Source of the DNA: Bolinopsis microptera
Taxonomy: Eukaryota > Ctenophora > Tentaculata > Lobata > Bolinopsidae
Length of the DNA stretch: 64,000 nucleotides
Assembly: GCF_026151205.1 (NCBI RefSeq)
Contig: NC_087072.1
Location: 23,577,603-23,641,602, forward strand
Reading direction: 5' to 3'
Shown: piece by piece, positions 12,691 through 25,170 of the stretch
Layout of the letters: the number at the start of each line of letters is the position of its first letter
How positions within the stretch are numbered: the stretch's first letter is position 1
Translations under genes and position numbers: made by a program
Notes under the pieces: model-generated
Databases searched by the model: none
What the model saw: the letters and a program-made list of their open reading frames with translations, nothing else
Told to the model about the DNA's origin: nothing

Positions 12691-13294
12691 GTCTCTGCTG
12701 CGTGCACGCTCAGCTTCACAACAGCTTGCGTGCAACTTTCGTGCACTATGCACTTAGCTTCATTGATGTTGCGTGTGCTGCCCTGCATTGCGACATATAG
12801 TTTAAGTTTATGCGTGTAAAACTCATTTCCCGTTATCTTTTTCATCTCATTATTGCCTTTTATATTATGCCGCTATTACTCATAAAGAAGTAATTAATCA
12901 CATAAAAACTGTGCTGTAGAGTAAATATGATCCGTTAGAAATGTAACGGTATCGGCTATTTTTATTGCTCCGCGCTAAAGCAGGGCCAAAAGTAAAACGA
13001 TTTTCTAGAATGTCGTCCTCAGATGCTTACTAGCTGATTATTTCATTGCTAAAATATCACAGCAATTTTTATGCGAGAACTTGACAGAACTTTCTTATCT
13101 CCTGTGCGTATCACGAGTGTAAAATGTTACAGGCTACTGTGCTAAATATACTGACAAGAAGGTGCATTACCCCCCCCCCCCCCCCCACTAAGAGTCTCAG
13201 TAAATATGGGCCCGACTCTACACCTTTATAACTTAGAAAGATGGAAGTTTTTCGTTCTCAACCCTACCCCAAATGTAATGAAAGTTATTTTCAG

Positions 13295-13342
13295 ATACAG
13301 AGAAACACAGTGAGAGAAGCTAAGATGAACGGTAGCAGTAAG
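13295..13342 (+). CDS. 48-nt internal coding exon
   Basis: A very good acceptor (GTTATTTTCAG) and donor (AGTAAG|GTAAGAG) bound a 48-nt, phase 0-0 exon that encodes IQRNTVREAKMNGSSK. It can follow any of the phase-0 exons at 3368, 10523 or 12460. The exon that should come next was not identified before 25.4 kb. A direct join to the ATG-bearing exon there would be out of phase. Confidence 0.6.
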
Positions 13343-13978
13343 GTAAGAGTACATTCTTAGTTATTGGTTTTTAATTACTGTCACCATAACACCGTCACCA
13401 TGACACCGTCACCATAACAACTTCGTCCGTCACCATTGAACTGTCACTATTAAGGCCCCTTCCAGCCATTGCCACCTGCCACCTAATTTGGCAGGTTTTA
13501 CATTAAGACTGATAATCAATTTGAAGTCTTAAAATGATTCCTGCAAAATTAACCGAAAACCTGCCTATTTATCGTATTCGTGCAGAGATTTATCTCACGT
13601 AATTATTTAATCGAGTTGTTGATTTATAGAAAAGCCTGCAAAATTAACACAAAACCTGCCTCACCTTTCACCTACTCTCGGCAGGTTTGCTCCATTTTGG
13701 CAGGTTTTCCGTTAAATATAAAGTCGAATGCTGCAGATTTAACGCAAATCCTGCGTAAGTTGAGATAATTTGAATCAACTTGTGGCGTGATTAAACCTAT
13801 ATTGGCAGGGGTTTTGGATAATTTGAGTGTACAATGTGGAATACTGTAATGATCGTATAACCTTATTACTAGGTAGGGTGTAGGACTGAGACTTGGTTTG
13901 TGCAAAGCTACAGAAGTACAGAATGCTACATGCCTACATGGCTCTATAGTTTATACTTTTATACATGCAGTCACTAGT

Positions 13979-14076
13979 CAGTGGCGAAACGACCGCCCGA
14001 CACTCCGGCAACCCCTGCTATGCGGAAGGGGATGGGGGGGGTGCAGCTGCGGCCTCTTAGGTACGTTTCGCCACTG
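13979..14076. mobile_element. Small MITE-like element, 13-bp inverted ends
   Basis: CAGTGGCGAAACG at the left is matched by CGTTTCGCCACTG at the right, 98 bp apart. The centre is GC-rich with a run of eight Gs. I see no clear target-site duplication. It lies inside the 3.56-kb element. Confidence 0.6.
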
Positions 14077-14462
14077 CATATTATCCACTGTTACCAACAC
14101 GGGGTCTATGATAAGTTTGAGTATAAAAGTACAAACCGATTATTGGAAAATAACTGTTTGCTTAACTTCAGTTCTTAGGTTGCCATTTTTAGATTAGATT
14201 GCTATGTTCTTAAGTAGTGAGGACAGCACTTTTTCAGTTGCAGTGCCTCTACCTGTTCATTGTTCACATTGTAAGATTTAGTGAATGAAGTGATTCTGAA
14301 AGAATCTTCAATTACAATTAATATAATAGTTCTAAATATGCAGTTATTTTCAGATTATGAGATATTTGATCGGAAATTTGTCACACGTTAAAGTGACACT
14401 TAATAAGTTGGACCTTAATCGAAATTCGTATTCACGAATTGGAAATAGCTCGTACTATAATT

Positions 14463-14509
14463 TATAGGTTGACCTCCCACATATGCTCTAAGTGGGAGGT
14501 CAACCTATA
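14463..14509. repeat. Perfect 18-bp inverted repeat (hairpin)
   Basis: TATAGGTTGACCTCCCAC is followed after 11 bases by its exact reverse complement. The stem is perfect. It is too short for a canonical microRNA precursor and is more likely a transposon relic or a cruciform. Confidence 0.8.
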
Positions 14510-15012
14510 ACTCAAATTATTGCTATTTACCAATATTAATTGATCACTGATGTTATGTGGCACTTTCAGCGGAAAATTAGTAATAGAAAGCGGACAAACC
14601 AGTTTTGGTGAAGGATGTTTATCTTATACTCTTATAGTAGTTGTACACTGTACAGCAATGCTAAGGTAATGAGGTAATGCTGTAATGGGACTACTGCGGA
14701 CCCTCTACCGGCCAAACATATTATCTCATTATTGAAGGGTGTAGACTGTAATATAGATGTAAGAACTTGCTAAATTGGGAGGTGACTGTTTTAAAATGAT
14801 CAGATGCTTGCTTACTAACTTATTAAGAATGAGAGGTGATAGTGATTTACTTTATCTTGACAGGACAGTTAAGTATTTAAGCTTAAGAAACCACGTGGAG
14901 CTAAACGGTGCAAGTGATATAATACTTGAAAATTGACCCCCCCCCCCCCCCCCCCCCGACAATTGACCAAACAAATATATTTATTATACTAACCCTAACA
15001 GTAACCCGATTG

Positions 15013-16033
15013 GGCGACATCTGTCCGACAGCGACATCTGTCCGACAGCCGAATTGGGGATTTCGGACAGATTTCGCTGTCGGACAGGAGTCGTTTTTGG
15101 CGACATCTGTCCGAATTTCGGATCATATTGTAATTTCGGTTCACATTCGTATTTCACAAACTCACGGGTAATTTCGTGACGTTGCTCCCATTGTTCGAAT
15201 GCTGATTTGATCCATTGAGATCTGATCCATCGATACGTGACAGGATTGTGCTAGCCGTACACTAACAAGCTGTCGATCACATCACAGGACACAGCCTACA
15301 TGAGTACATTTAGGATAGCAGCCGTATGGAGATCAGTTATCGCAATCCACAATGGCAACCAATCTTCAGTAAACAGACCCAGATCTGCAGCAAACAGACC
15401 CGAGAGATCTGGAAACGCTATCCATTCCTGCAAACTAAATCCTCTCTACCGACAACAGTCCAATGATGCTCTGGGACTCTGGATGGGACGAACAGACTCG
15501 TCGATCATTCCTTTGGGGGACTCGTAAGAACGCAGATCATATGGTGGACGCGGAGCATTGCGTAGTCAACGCCCAACGGTACCTTCAAATCCGCACCTAA
15601 TCTCTTCCATCAGCTCTTCACAGTCCACGGACTCTTCCCTGACGGCTGGCACCTCCCCCTCTTCTAAGGACTCATTCCTGGAAAATCGACGACCCTCTAC
15701 CGCAACATGTTCGAGGAGATAGACACCTGGGCTTCTGAGACCTTGGGGCTACCAACCACAATACATTCTCATGGACTACGAGCTCGCCATTCACAACGCA
15801 GTTGCTTCATGCCTGCCTGCCTATATAGGTCGAAAATAAACTAGTAGTACACTATGGCTCAGATCATATCTCAAATTGGCAATGTTACGTATTCAAATTA
15901 ACAGTTCAGATCACGTCTCTAATTGGAAATGTGTTGTATTGAAATCAGATCACAATTTCGGACAAATGTCGTTTTTTCTGGTACCCTGAGTCGGACAGAT
16001 GTCGCTGTCGGACAGATGTCGCTGACAGGAGTC
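15013..16033 (+). pseudogene. Decayed Mutator-like (MULE) transposase relic with its repeats
   Basis: Repeats of CGACATCTGTCCGACAG lie at 15.01-15.12 kb, with the inverted form at 15.95-16.03 kb. Between them, broken plus-strand frames (about 15440-15815) read like the MULE transposase core: LFTVHGLFPDGWHLPLF, then a stop and frame changes, then MFEEIDTW and a degraded stretch matching the family's L-M-D-(F/Y)-E block that holds a catalytic Asp. The assignment comes from recognising the block order; no intact frame remains, so the copy is dead. Confidence 0.6.
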
Positions 16034-16044
16034 GTGTTACCCAG

Positions 16045-16196
16045 TAACCCTAACCCTGACCCTAACCCTGACCCTAACCCTGACCCTGACCCTGACCCTA
16101 ACCCTAACCCTAACCCTAACCCTGGGCCTGACCCTGACCCTAACCCTGACCCTAACCCTGACCCTAACCCTGACCCTAACCCTGACCCTAACCCTG
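16045..16196. repeat. Interstitial telomere-like array (CCCTAA / CCCTGA)
   Basis: About 25 hexamers alternate between CCCTAA, the metazoan telomere repeat complement, and the variant CCCTGA, with one TGGGCC interruption. The array is inside the transposon at 13.45-17.01 kb, bordered by MULE-type repeats on the left and poly-G/inverted poly-C tracts on the right. Confidence 0.92.
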
Positions 16197-16574
16197 AATT
16201 GACCCCAGTGTAATTACACGGGGGGTCAATTGTCGGGGGTAGATTGCATCAGGGGTTCATTTGTCGGAGGGGGGGGGGGGGGGGGGGGGGGGGAGGGGGT
16301 CAATTGTTGCGGTACCGTACTATATATTATATAAGTATATAGCGTACTATACCTCTCATTTGGAGATTCAGTGCCATGGTTGTCAGCTTTTTATCAACTC
16401 CGGCCAATTTCTTGACTGCGCTAATCAACTCGGTTTTATTGACTTTTAGTTTTGGTGCCAAATAAGCAAAATTCCAAATAACTTAAGAACTTAAAAGAAA
16501 GATAAAAGAAACCTGCCAATTTATAAATTTAACGCTGCCATAATAAGATTATAGCATTATAATCTATTTGGCAT

Positions 16575-16830
16575 GGATTGATAATTTTATAACAAATCCT
16601 GCAAAGTTAATGGAAAACCTGCCGATTTAACTTTATCACTGCCGTAATCTATCCGGCAAGGATTGATAATTTTATAAAAAATCCTGCCAAGTTAATGGAA
16701 AACCTGCCGATTTAACTTTATCACTGCCGTAATCCATCCGGAAAGGATTGATAATTTTATAGCAAATCCTGCCAAGTTAATAGAAAACCTGCCAAATAAC
16801 AAATACCTGCGCTGTTGATGCAGGATCACT
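16575..16830. repeat. 85-bp tandem repeat, about three copies
   Basis: Successive GGATTGATAATTTTATA blocks start at 16575, 16660 and 16745, exactly 85 bp apart. Each carries the CCTGCC and GCCGTAATC motifs of the element's subterminal region. Confidence 0.88.
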
Positions 16831-17279
16831 AGTTAATTAGGCAGGTTTTGACATAAAAAATTAAGAGAAAACCTGCGGATTTAGTGTAATATACTGCTGA
16901 TCTGGACAGGGTAAATTAGATTACTAGGCAGGAGTGGTAATTTCGCAGTCTTCGCTATTAACTGGGCAGGTTTTAGGTTAAATTCGCAGTGGCAATGGCT
17001 GGAAGGGGCCTCTATTATACTAACCACAGCTGTCATTCTAAAATAATCCATTGCTTTTTCGAGACTACAAAGTACAGTTGCGAGGATTCAATATGAGAGA
17101 TACTTGGCAGATATGACTAATGAGTAATGATTATTTGTACATAATCTAAATAACATGTACATTTTATTGCTAACCATCGAAAGGAGTGTTCGGCTGTTTA
17201 GTAATCTAAATCAGTAAGGGGCACAGCCTTATTTAGGGGTCTCTGCGTCTCAGTTGGGATATCTGCTACATTCAGGTGA

Positions 17280-17400
17280 GAGCTGAGCTCATGTAGCTGA
17301 GCTCATGTAGCTGAGCTCATGTAGCTGAGCTCATGTAGCTGAGCTCATGTAGCGCACTGTAGCGCACTGTAGCGCACTGAAGTGCTGGGTAGCGCACTGC
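17280..17400. repeat. 14-bp (GAGCTCATGTAGCT) and 10-bp (GTAGCGCACT) tandem repeats
   Basis: Five copies of the 14-bp palindrome-containing unit are followed directly by three copies of GTAGCGCACT. Confidence 0.88.
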
Positions 17401-18073
17401 AGTGCGACCGTGTCGATCGTTTAGCACTATGGTACGTGCCGCACTACAGTATGTAAATCTGAACCACAAGGAACGATCAAACATACTGGGTTCGTGTTTG
17501 TAAACATCTCTCAGTCCATGTGGTTTTGGGTCATTTCACGGACTTCGAACCATGAATCGAGCGTTGTGATTAGATAGTTATTTCTACACGTGCTCAAAAT
17601 CTGGGTTCATGATTGGCCGCTTACTTTCAACAGAAGTATAATACTAGAACTATAATGAATGATGTTGCCAATACTGGTATCATCTTGCTGCTGATAACCG
17701 CTTTTGTTTTGACACGTGATCAGGATCTCTGTATTTGATTGGCAGTACCTCGGATCTACTGAACTCCACACTAGGATTGTTTATGAAGAACTGTCACGTG
17801 ATCAAAACTAAAAATATCTGTTATGTGCGCCAATTATATGGGAGGTTTTTTATATCACGTTATAGTGTGGCACGATCAGATGAGGTTAATATTGTTAATC
17901 TCCTCAGCCGCTAAATTAGCTCCCTCGTGCCAGTAGTCTCTAGTACCATCTAACACACTGTCTCAAACAATACCTTTCTAACTGTGATATTTTGTTACGC
18001 TGTGTAGTCTGCTCTCGTGTTTTGCGTCATGGACTGGTTGTACATACGTGTTCTGAGGATTTGGAGAAACATG

Positions 18074-18850
18074 GCTGGAGGACGTGAAGGTGGAGGACGT
18101 GAAGGTGGAGGACGTGAAGGTAGAGGACGTGAAGGTGGAGGACGTGAAGGTGGAGGACGTGAAGGTAGAGGACGTGAAGGTGGAGGACGTGAAGGTGGAG
18201 GACGTGAAGGTGGAGGACGTGAAGGTGGAGGACGTGAAGGTGGAGGACGTGAAGGTGGAGGACGTGAAGGTAGAGGACGTGAAGGTAGAGGACGTGAAGG
18301 TGGAGGACGTGAAGGTAGAGGACGTGAAGGTAGAGGACGTGAAGGTAGAGGACGTGAAGGTGGAGGACGTGAAGGTAGAGGACGTGAAGGTGGAGGATGT
18401 GAAGGTGGAGGACGTGAAGGTGGAGGACGTGAAGGTGGAGGACGTGAAGGTGGAGGACGTGAAGGTGGAGGACGTGAAGGTGGAGGACGTGAAGGTGGAG
18501 GACGTGAAGGTGGAGGACGTGAAGGTGGAGGACGTGAAGGTGGAGGACGTGAAGGTGGAGGACGTGAAGGTGGAGGACGTGAAGGTGGAGGACGTGAAGG
18601 TGGAGGACGTGAAGGTGGAGGACGTGAAGGTGGAGGACGTGAAGGTGGAGGACGTGAAGGTGGAGGACGTGAAGGTAGAGGACGTGAAGGTGGAGGACGT
18701 GAAGGTGGAGGACGTGAAGGTGGAGGACGTGAAGGTGGAGGACGTGAAGGTGGAGGACGTGAAGGTGGAGGACGTGAAGGTGGAGGACGTGAAGGTGGAG
18801 GACGTGAAGGTAGAGGACGTGAGGTGGAGGACGTGAAGGTGGAGGACGTG
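18074..18850. repeat. 15-bp minisatellite, about 52 units
   Basis: The unit GGTGGAGGACGTGAA repeats with a single common variant (GGTAGAGG) and one GGATGT. Its length is a multiple of three, so three plus frames and a minus frame are open for 250-307 codons: a Gly/Arg/Glu repeat, a VEDVK repeat and a PPSRP repeat. An ATG-initiated plus frame begins at 18017, but no splice, promoter or family evidence makes one frame preferable. Confidence 0.97.
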
Positions 18851-19204
18851 ATTCTGAAGAAGATTCGCTGATAAAGAGGAGATCTCACTCCGAGGTGAGA
18901 CAGTGGTACATTATACAATATTATATGTTATATAGTGTGAACTCAGTGAGGTTATTTCATGTGGGGTGTGGCTCTCTGTCAGTACCTCCTAGTTTGTTAG
19001 TTAGTGAGTCTGTTAGTCTGTTAGTTCCTTTAGTGGTTCCCCTGCCAAGTGCCAGCAATGGGGGCTGACAGGAAATTTGAAGTTATCACATGGTGCTGAC
19101 AAAGGGATAAAGATGGGGCACATGACGGGGGGGGGGGACCCTCATGGTGCCAGTATGAATTACGTAGCCCCATTTTAAACGGGGCCAGTACATCTTAACA
19201 CTTC

Positions 19205-19218
19205 GTTACCATGGTAAC
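19205..19218. promoter_or_regulatory. Perfect RFX X-box palindrome
   Basis: GTTACCATGGTAAC is a full 14-bp match to the X-box consensus. No exon start is recognised nearby. Confidence 0.5.
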
Positions 19219-19714
19219 GCTAACATCAAGTAGAAGGATGGTGTACAAATCTCTACGATCGTGTTAGCTGGAATTTAGATTCAAGATAATGACAAATGAT
19301 TATAATATGCTAATATCTCTCTAGAAATGGTTCAGTGCCCCTTTAAAGATGCTGTCATTAGTTATATCTCTGTAGCCATTGCTGGTTGACGTCACACTTA
19401 TCCAATATCCATTGTAATCGCTCACATTCTGTTACCATTATGTTAAATGAGATCCACGCTCTTGTTTCTCCAGCTCCGAAGATATTTTTAGGTTCGTAGG
19501 TTTGTTATGCCGTGGTGTACCCCATTGTTCGTTTTACGAGTAGCTTGGTAGGCGGAGTTCAAAGATACTTCAGGAAACATTTTGCTATTTTGGCGGGGTT
19601 CCACCATATCTTCCTCTAGTTTATTGTGTGAAAATTCGATCGCTCATGCATAATATATTCACAAATCTCCTTAGTACGTCACAGACCCTGACAACCACCC
19701 AACTTTTTCTTCTC

Positions 19715-19875
19715 CACTCACGTGACACTCCGTCGTCCAATCACAGCTCTTGAAACCAGTCACGTGAAGACGGATTTACTATGTAACTTAATAGCGAGAA
19801 CTATGAGAATGCAGCTCTGTGATTGGTGGGTTGCTGGCCCACGTGACAAGTTACTGGCAGCTGATTGGATCAGGT
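19715..19875. promoter_or_regulatory. E-box / CCAAT cluster
   Basis: CACGTG boxes at about 19720, 19760 and 19840 alternate with CCAATCACAG, its near mirror CTGTGATTGG, and CTGATTGGATC. The same E-box plus CCAAT grammar occurs upstream of a first-exon candidate in intron 3 of the SRCIN1/KIAA1217-like gene. Transcripts from here could not be defined. Confidence 0.45.
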
Positions 19876-20756
19876 CAGAACCAGGTGGCTAGAGACACTG
19901 TACACCCCAGCTAGAAGGTTCCCGCGTTATAGTGGGGGTGACCGTTGTAGTCTGGGGTGTTACAGATGGTTGTTAAGCTCTGTTTCAAGTGTTAATTGCT
20001 TTCTAGTTCAGAGTTTTCTTCAGTTTGAAGTTGCTAATCTATCGTAGTAAGGAGTTTATCTGTTGGTTCCACTTCAGTTACAGCCTTTCAGAGCTTCAGT
20101 TAAAAACTAAAATTCTTGCGTTAGCGTTATTTTTGAACGATTATTTAGAACAAATATCAAAATCTTTTTTGCTGTTGTCATTCTTTGAATAGCACTGAGA
20201 GACTGAAAACCTCAAAAGCTAGAAGAAACGCCATCGATACGCCATTTATATTATAACCAGTTTATAACCAGTTTAAAACGAGTTAATAACGAGTTTTACC
20301 TAGTCCCTCAAGTTCTAATAAGCCTGTCTTGTGGCCCTAAATCTGGTTTTCCCGACAGAATAACACTTATTAGTGAGGAGATGAGTATGTAAAGGACGGT
20401 GTGTGGGGATGGTGCATATAATTTATTCAAATGAAATTTGAATTTATGCGAGGCATGACGGCCACAGCTCCGTTCTTCATTAATAACCTTTAACCCTTCT
20501 TCTTTTTCCGCTGAATTCTCTTGAGCCGAATAAAGATATTTATGTTGTGATTTTGTTGTGCGCTGAACTTTACCCCCAATCCCGACTCTCATATTTATGC
20601 TAACTCAGCATTTATATGAGGTATACGTGATATTTATCGTGTGGGGTATATAACGTTTACAGTATTAAGGAACAATACTGTGTACTGTGTTTGACTGCCC
20701 CCTTTTACAAGGCTTTGTATGTAGCCTATATTAGAGTACTACATCCTAGATACACA

Positions 20757-20965
<209 letters not shown>

Positions 20966-22262
20966 GTATTTCGACTGTGTAGAATTTGTGTATAATATGT
21001 TGAATGTTCTTATCATGTTTTCTTCGGTTATCTGTATAGTAGCCATAAAATGTACCCGCTCTATTTAACCAAGTAGAATTTACATGTTTTCTGGGAATAA
21101 CCTGCACTGAAGTTGTTACTTTTTGATATACTGCGGCCTAAAAGTTAAAGTAAGGTTACATAACAGCATACAACGTTTTAATTTTTTTCGTCAATTTTTA
21201 TTGTTTCCCCCGAGAAGCTTCGTGTATTGAGGAGTGATTTATATTTCTAATGTTATCTGACATTTAACCGCTTTTATCACACACTTCCGCCTGTCCTTCA
21301 TAAATATTACCATTAGTGTAAAGTATTTTTATATCACTGAATATAGACACTGATTTGCAGATCTTATTCTATTTGCAGTAAGAGGTTAAATCATTAGTGG
21401 TTACTATCTATCATTAGTGGTTACTATCTACTCTATTTGAAGATAACGTACATTTCGTACTTACTTTTCCTGGAATGACAGTTACTATCACAATTACTAT
21501 CACTCTAGTAATACGTTAATAATAAAACATAGTTCACATCTTGTTCTCTTTCGTGTTTACTTTTAGTTTTACTTGCTATCACATGATTAAGCCATTTTAG
21601 CTCTATGATAAGCTCATTACTGGTCCGCACTTCACTCCCCTCGTGATGAATGATGATCTTCACAGGGGGGACTGTAATACACTGGAAATGTCAGCATTAT
21701 CTCTGTTATCACAACTACACACTGGATATCAGTTATTGAACACCAAATGGTGTGGTGAGTAGTTGTGTGGGGCATGTGATGGGCGCCGCTCAGTCTTCCC
21801 TCTTCATCTTCCCTCAGCTCCCCTCTCAGTCTTCATCCTCCCTCAGTTGCCTTCTCAGATCCCTTCTTTTAACTTTTTATTTGTACTTGCGAGATTTCAA
21901 AGTTGAATACGGCTAACAGTTATGCGACATGCATATGACATTAAAGGTTTCGACCGTTTAAAGTACGACAAATGTGATGCTTCACTCGGAATAAGCAGCC
22001 TGGAGTGGAATGTAGATTTTAGATATCGCGATTAAACTTCTCCTGGGAAGGATTAGTTAGATAGTTTGGACCTTGAGTTTATTTCAAACATTTAATCGAT
22101 ACTCTCATTCAGCGTTTTAGCCACATTTTAACGCCTCTACTTGCTTAAAAGACTTCTTTGGATTCAATGGATGATAAGAAAGTTAAGTAGCATATCGAAA
22201 TTTATCATGCTTTTTCTCAACAAAAAACCACGTCTCTTTTTGATAAAACTTGTCGACTTAAT

Positions 22263-22441
22263 GTCCGTACCATAGTCCGTACCATAGTCCGTACCATAGT
22301 CCGTACCATAGTCCGTACCATAGTCCGTACCATAGTCCGTACCATAGTCCGTACCATAGTCCGTACCATAGTCCGTACCATAGTCCGTACCATAGTCCGT
22401 ACCATAGTCCGTACCATAGTCCGTACCATAGTCCGTACCAT
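22263..22441. repeat. 12-bp tandem repeat (ATAGTCCGTACC), about 15 units
   Basis: The unit is nearly invariant and gives an artificial minus-strand repeat frame (MVRT). It is not supported as coding. Confidence 0.97.
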
Positions 22442-23276
22442 CATTTGAGTAGCTTTATCTCACAATAATACTGCAACTTATCATCTTCTGTATGAGGATT
22501 GTGATGATCAGGTGAAAGACATCTGTTTTACTATATCTACATATATTGTTGTCTCAATACCAGATATCTTACGGCTTACTACTTACCATAAGTGTTATGA
22601 CAGAGTGGCTGTGAGAGAGAGAGAGAGAGTGGCTGTATGTCACAATATTACACCTCACAACCACTCAGTCGGAAATAGGAATAGCACTACGACACTTGGC
22701 CTGATGTGCGTGTTACAGACAAGGCAACAACTCTACCGAGGATAAGCTAGTCATACGTAGTAATTCTCAGTTAGTTACTTGGCGGACGTAACGTTATATA
22801 GATCGGACAGGCTCGGTATTATTACGATCATGAGTTTCTAAGAATTATCTTATTTGTTTCATTCCCTCTGAGGATCTCTGTGGGGTTTGTAGTGATAAGA
22901 CAGCGCTTATTTTCTTTATCAATACGTTTCTTTATTTTAAATACTGGTAATTTACAAGGCAAGTGGAACGATAATTGCTTTAACATAAACAAATGTTTAT
23001 TATTTGTGGGTTTATTAAAACATAGTTTAAATTCCGTGTGAGTGAACCTCTCTGACAGTGTTGGTAACTATTCTGACTAACTCCTAGTCATGTTCTGCGG
23101 TCTAACTTACTAATTAGTTAGTTTTAATTTACTGCAATTGTTTTAGTTTCCGAGTAGTGGGCCATGCACGATGAGATGGTAAGATCTGCCTATTTTTAGA
23201 TCTGCCTATTTTTTAATAAATACATTTCAAACCGTTTATTGAGTTGTCGTCTAACTTCAGCTGTTATTTATAGATA

Positions 23277-23595
23277 CTAGCAGGAACCCGTCTAACCCTA
23301 AAATGGTGTCAAGACTCAAGAGACTAAAATAAGTATTATTTATTTAATTCGCGTTTTTGACACCACTTGGGGTACCAAATTTTGGGCTCTAAAACTCCTA
23401 TTTCTTGGCCAATTTTTTATTTTTTCATGCTGATTTGGAGGCTATTAAAGCATTTGACCCAGCCAAAAAAGTTTCAGTTGTATATCTTTGACGGTTTTTG
23501 CAGAAATTCGCGTTAAAGTTGATGCCGTGGTGTCAGTAAAATGGCAACGATAAATATATATATATATATATCGTCTCGCTTTATATATAGTAAGA
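23277..23595 (-). mobile_element. Short non-autonomous Helitron-like element, full copy
   Basis: On the minus strand the element begins TCTTACTATATATAAAGCGA and ends CGGGTTCCTGCTAG. It is flanked by A on the 5' side and T on the 3' side, the classical Helitron TC...CTRR insertion between A and T. A second full copy at 56528-56844 has the same ends in the opposite orientation. It has no coding capacity and lacks a strong terminal hairpin. Confidence 0.75.
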
Positions 23596-23936
23596 TTGAG
23601 CGGGAAGGTGAATTATCCGCATATGTCAGAAAAGTCTCCAAGATGTTCCGCAGTGTACAGCTATTGCATACAGTACACGCCCTTCCACAGTTCAGACTTA
23701 ATCCATATTTTACTTGAAACCTTAATAAACTAAACTCTGCTATAAAAGTATGAAGAAGACTTAATAAAAGGCCGCAACTTTTAGATCGTGGATTTTGAAT
23801 TCATCCGCCTATTTCGTCCCTAATGTGAACATGTTGGTCTGTCAGTTCATTTGTTTTTAGGATTATGGAAATCTGATCACCTTTTGCAAAGCACACATGA
23901 CCATTTTTTCGCGGTGAGATTTTCCAGCGCTATTAT

Positions 23937-23950
23937 GTTGCCATGGCAAC
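23937..23950. promoter_or_regulatory. Perfect RFX X-box palindrome
   Basis: GTTGCCATGGCAAC is the ideal X-box. This is the third perfect palindrome in 15 kb; see also 9643 and 19205. Confidence 0.5.
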
Positions 23951-24127
23951 CCTGAATTGAATTTATGTGGTTAATGAATCCCGCTCGTGACTCTTATTTG
24001 TACCCTAAACATTGACAGTACAATGTCGTCCCAGTTCCTCTTTGTTAAACTCATTAGAACCTAATATTTGATAATTGTTTAATCAGCACAGTACCTGTTA
24101 GCAGTTGTCATTACCCAGCATTACGTA

Positions 24128-24240
24128 GTGACATTACGTAGTGATACACCCGGTATAGTAGCTAATAGTAACCACTAGTGATACACCCGGTATAGTAGCT
24201 AATAGTAACCACTAGTAACCAATAGTAACCACTAGTTATC
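24128..24240. repeat. Short tandem duplications
   Basis: A 37-bp block beginning GTGATACACCCGGTATAGTA occurs twice, followed by TAGTAACCACTAG variants. Another simple 20-bp duplication (ATCATTAGTGGTTACTATCT) lies at 21391-21431. Confidence 0.85.
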
Positions 24241-25170
24241 TCATATATAACCGTATGTGGTGAGATTGCATAATGATACGGTTTGTTATCTGGTATTATA
24301 TATAACGTGTTAAATACGTCATCTTGGCGCTGTTACACCGATCAACTCGCGATTTGAAGTATTTGGTATTTTGATTGGTACCTGATATTTGATCCTCTAC
24401 CCCCATACCTAAACTTCTCATACCTTGTCGCCCTTTTTACGGCATCTGAGGAGTATTTAAGTTTTAAATTCCTCGTGATGCTACCCTAGTAGGCTACTGA
24501 AGCTTTAGAAATAGGGTATTTGACCCATGCGTAAGGGCTTGCCCGTCTTATTTTATGCTACTTCAGCATATTTCTTCATTTTCATGACGTATAACTTCCA
24601 TTCGCTTGATTTATTATTTCTAAGTATTGTCATGTTGATAAATTGAGTGCTGTTTTTAGCAGATAAAATCTTGGTAGTGGTTCTTAATACCGTCAACAGC
24701 TATGAGTATCATTCTAGACAGACTGTTCAGTCTGCATTTCTTCTACGGACCTCTCGTGAGTAAACTGCGCAGTGATTACATCACGTGATCTAATGAAATG
24801 TGATCACGTGATCAGTTGAAATGTGATTCCTCTTTCTGAAGCATGTGTTCTGGGTTACCTAGAATTCTTATTTTCCTCTGCAGAATGTAAAACTCAAAAA
24901 TTTTGCATTTGGGATATTTCTGGTAAGATTTTATTTCTGAAAGAGTAATTTTATTGTTCGACAGTAGACTGTGGTGCAACTTTCACTAAACTAGGCCCCA
25001 TAACCTCAGAACAAATTAAATCAAGCTTAGTGTCGACTGCTTTAAACTGTTTAAACGCGATTCTATTATTTTCAGTTATTTAAAGCCGTTTGATTAGCCT
25101 AGTTCTCTAATAATAAACTAATTCTCTGTGCAGATATAAATTATGTGCGATAAAACAAGACCGCATTGAA

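Larger units (their letters stand above)
14931..16310. repeat. Inverted AATTGAC-polyC / polyG-GTCAATTG ends
   Basis: AATTGAC followed by about 18 Cs and GACAATTGACC lies at 14931-14967. GGGGGGTCAATTGTCGGGGG and a long poly-G ending in GGGTCAATTGTTG lie at 16217-16308. Together they look like the ends of a unit that encloses the MULE relic and the telomere-like array. Confidence 0.55.
13453..17011. mobile_element. 3.56-kb DNA transposon with terminal inverted repeats, nested contents
   Basis: AGGCCCCTTCCAGCCATTGC at the left end is repeated in inverted form at the right end (GGCAATGGCTGGAAGGGGCCT). The direct repeat CTATTA flanks both ends (13447-13452 and 17012-17017). Both subterminal regions (13.46-13.81 and 16.50-16.99 kb) are full of CCTGCC/GGCAGG motifs. 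The interior is not one transposase gene. It carries a MITE-like hairpin, a Mutator-like relic and an interstitial telomere-like array, so it has served as a landing site. The 6-bp direct repeat could be part of an 8-bp one with mismatches (hAT- or P-like), so the superfamily is unassigned. Confidence 0.8.

Noticed and set aside
14463-14509. MicroRNA precursor
   Set aside because: The stem is only 18 bp with a short loop; precursors usually need a longer stem of about 30 bp with mismatches.
15923-16213. Asn/Pro/Asp-repeat ORF
   Set aside because: Translation of the telomere-like array.
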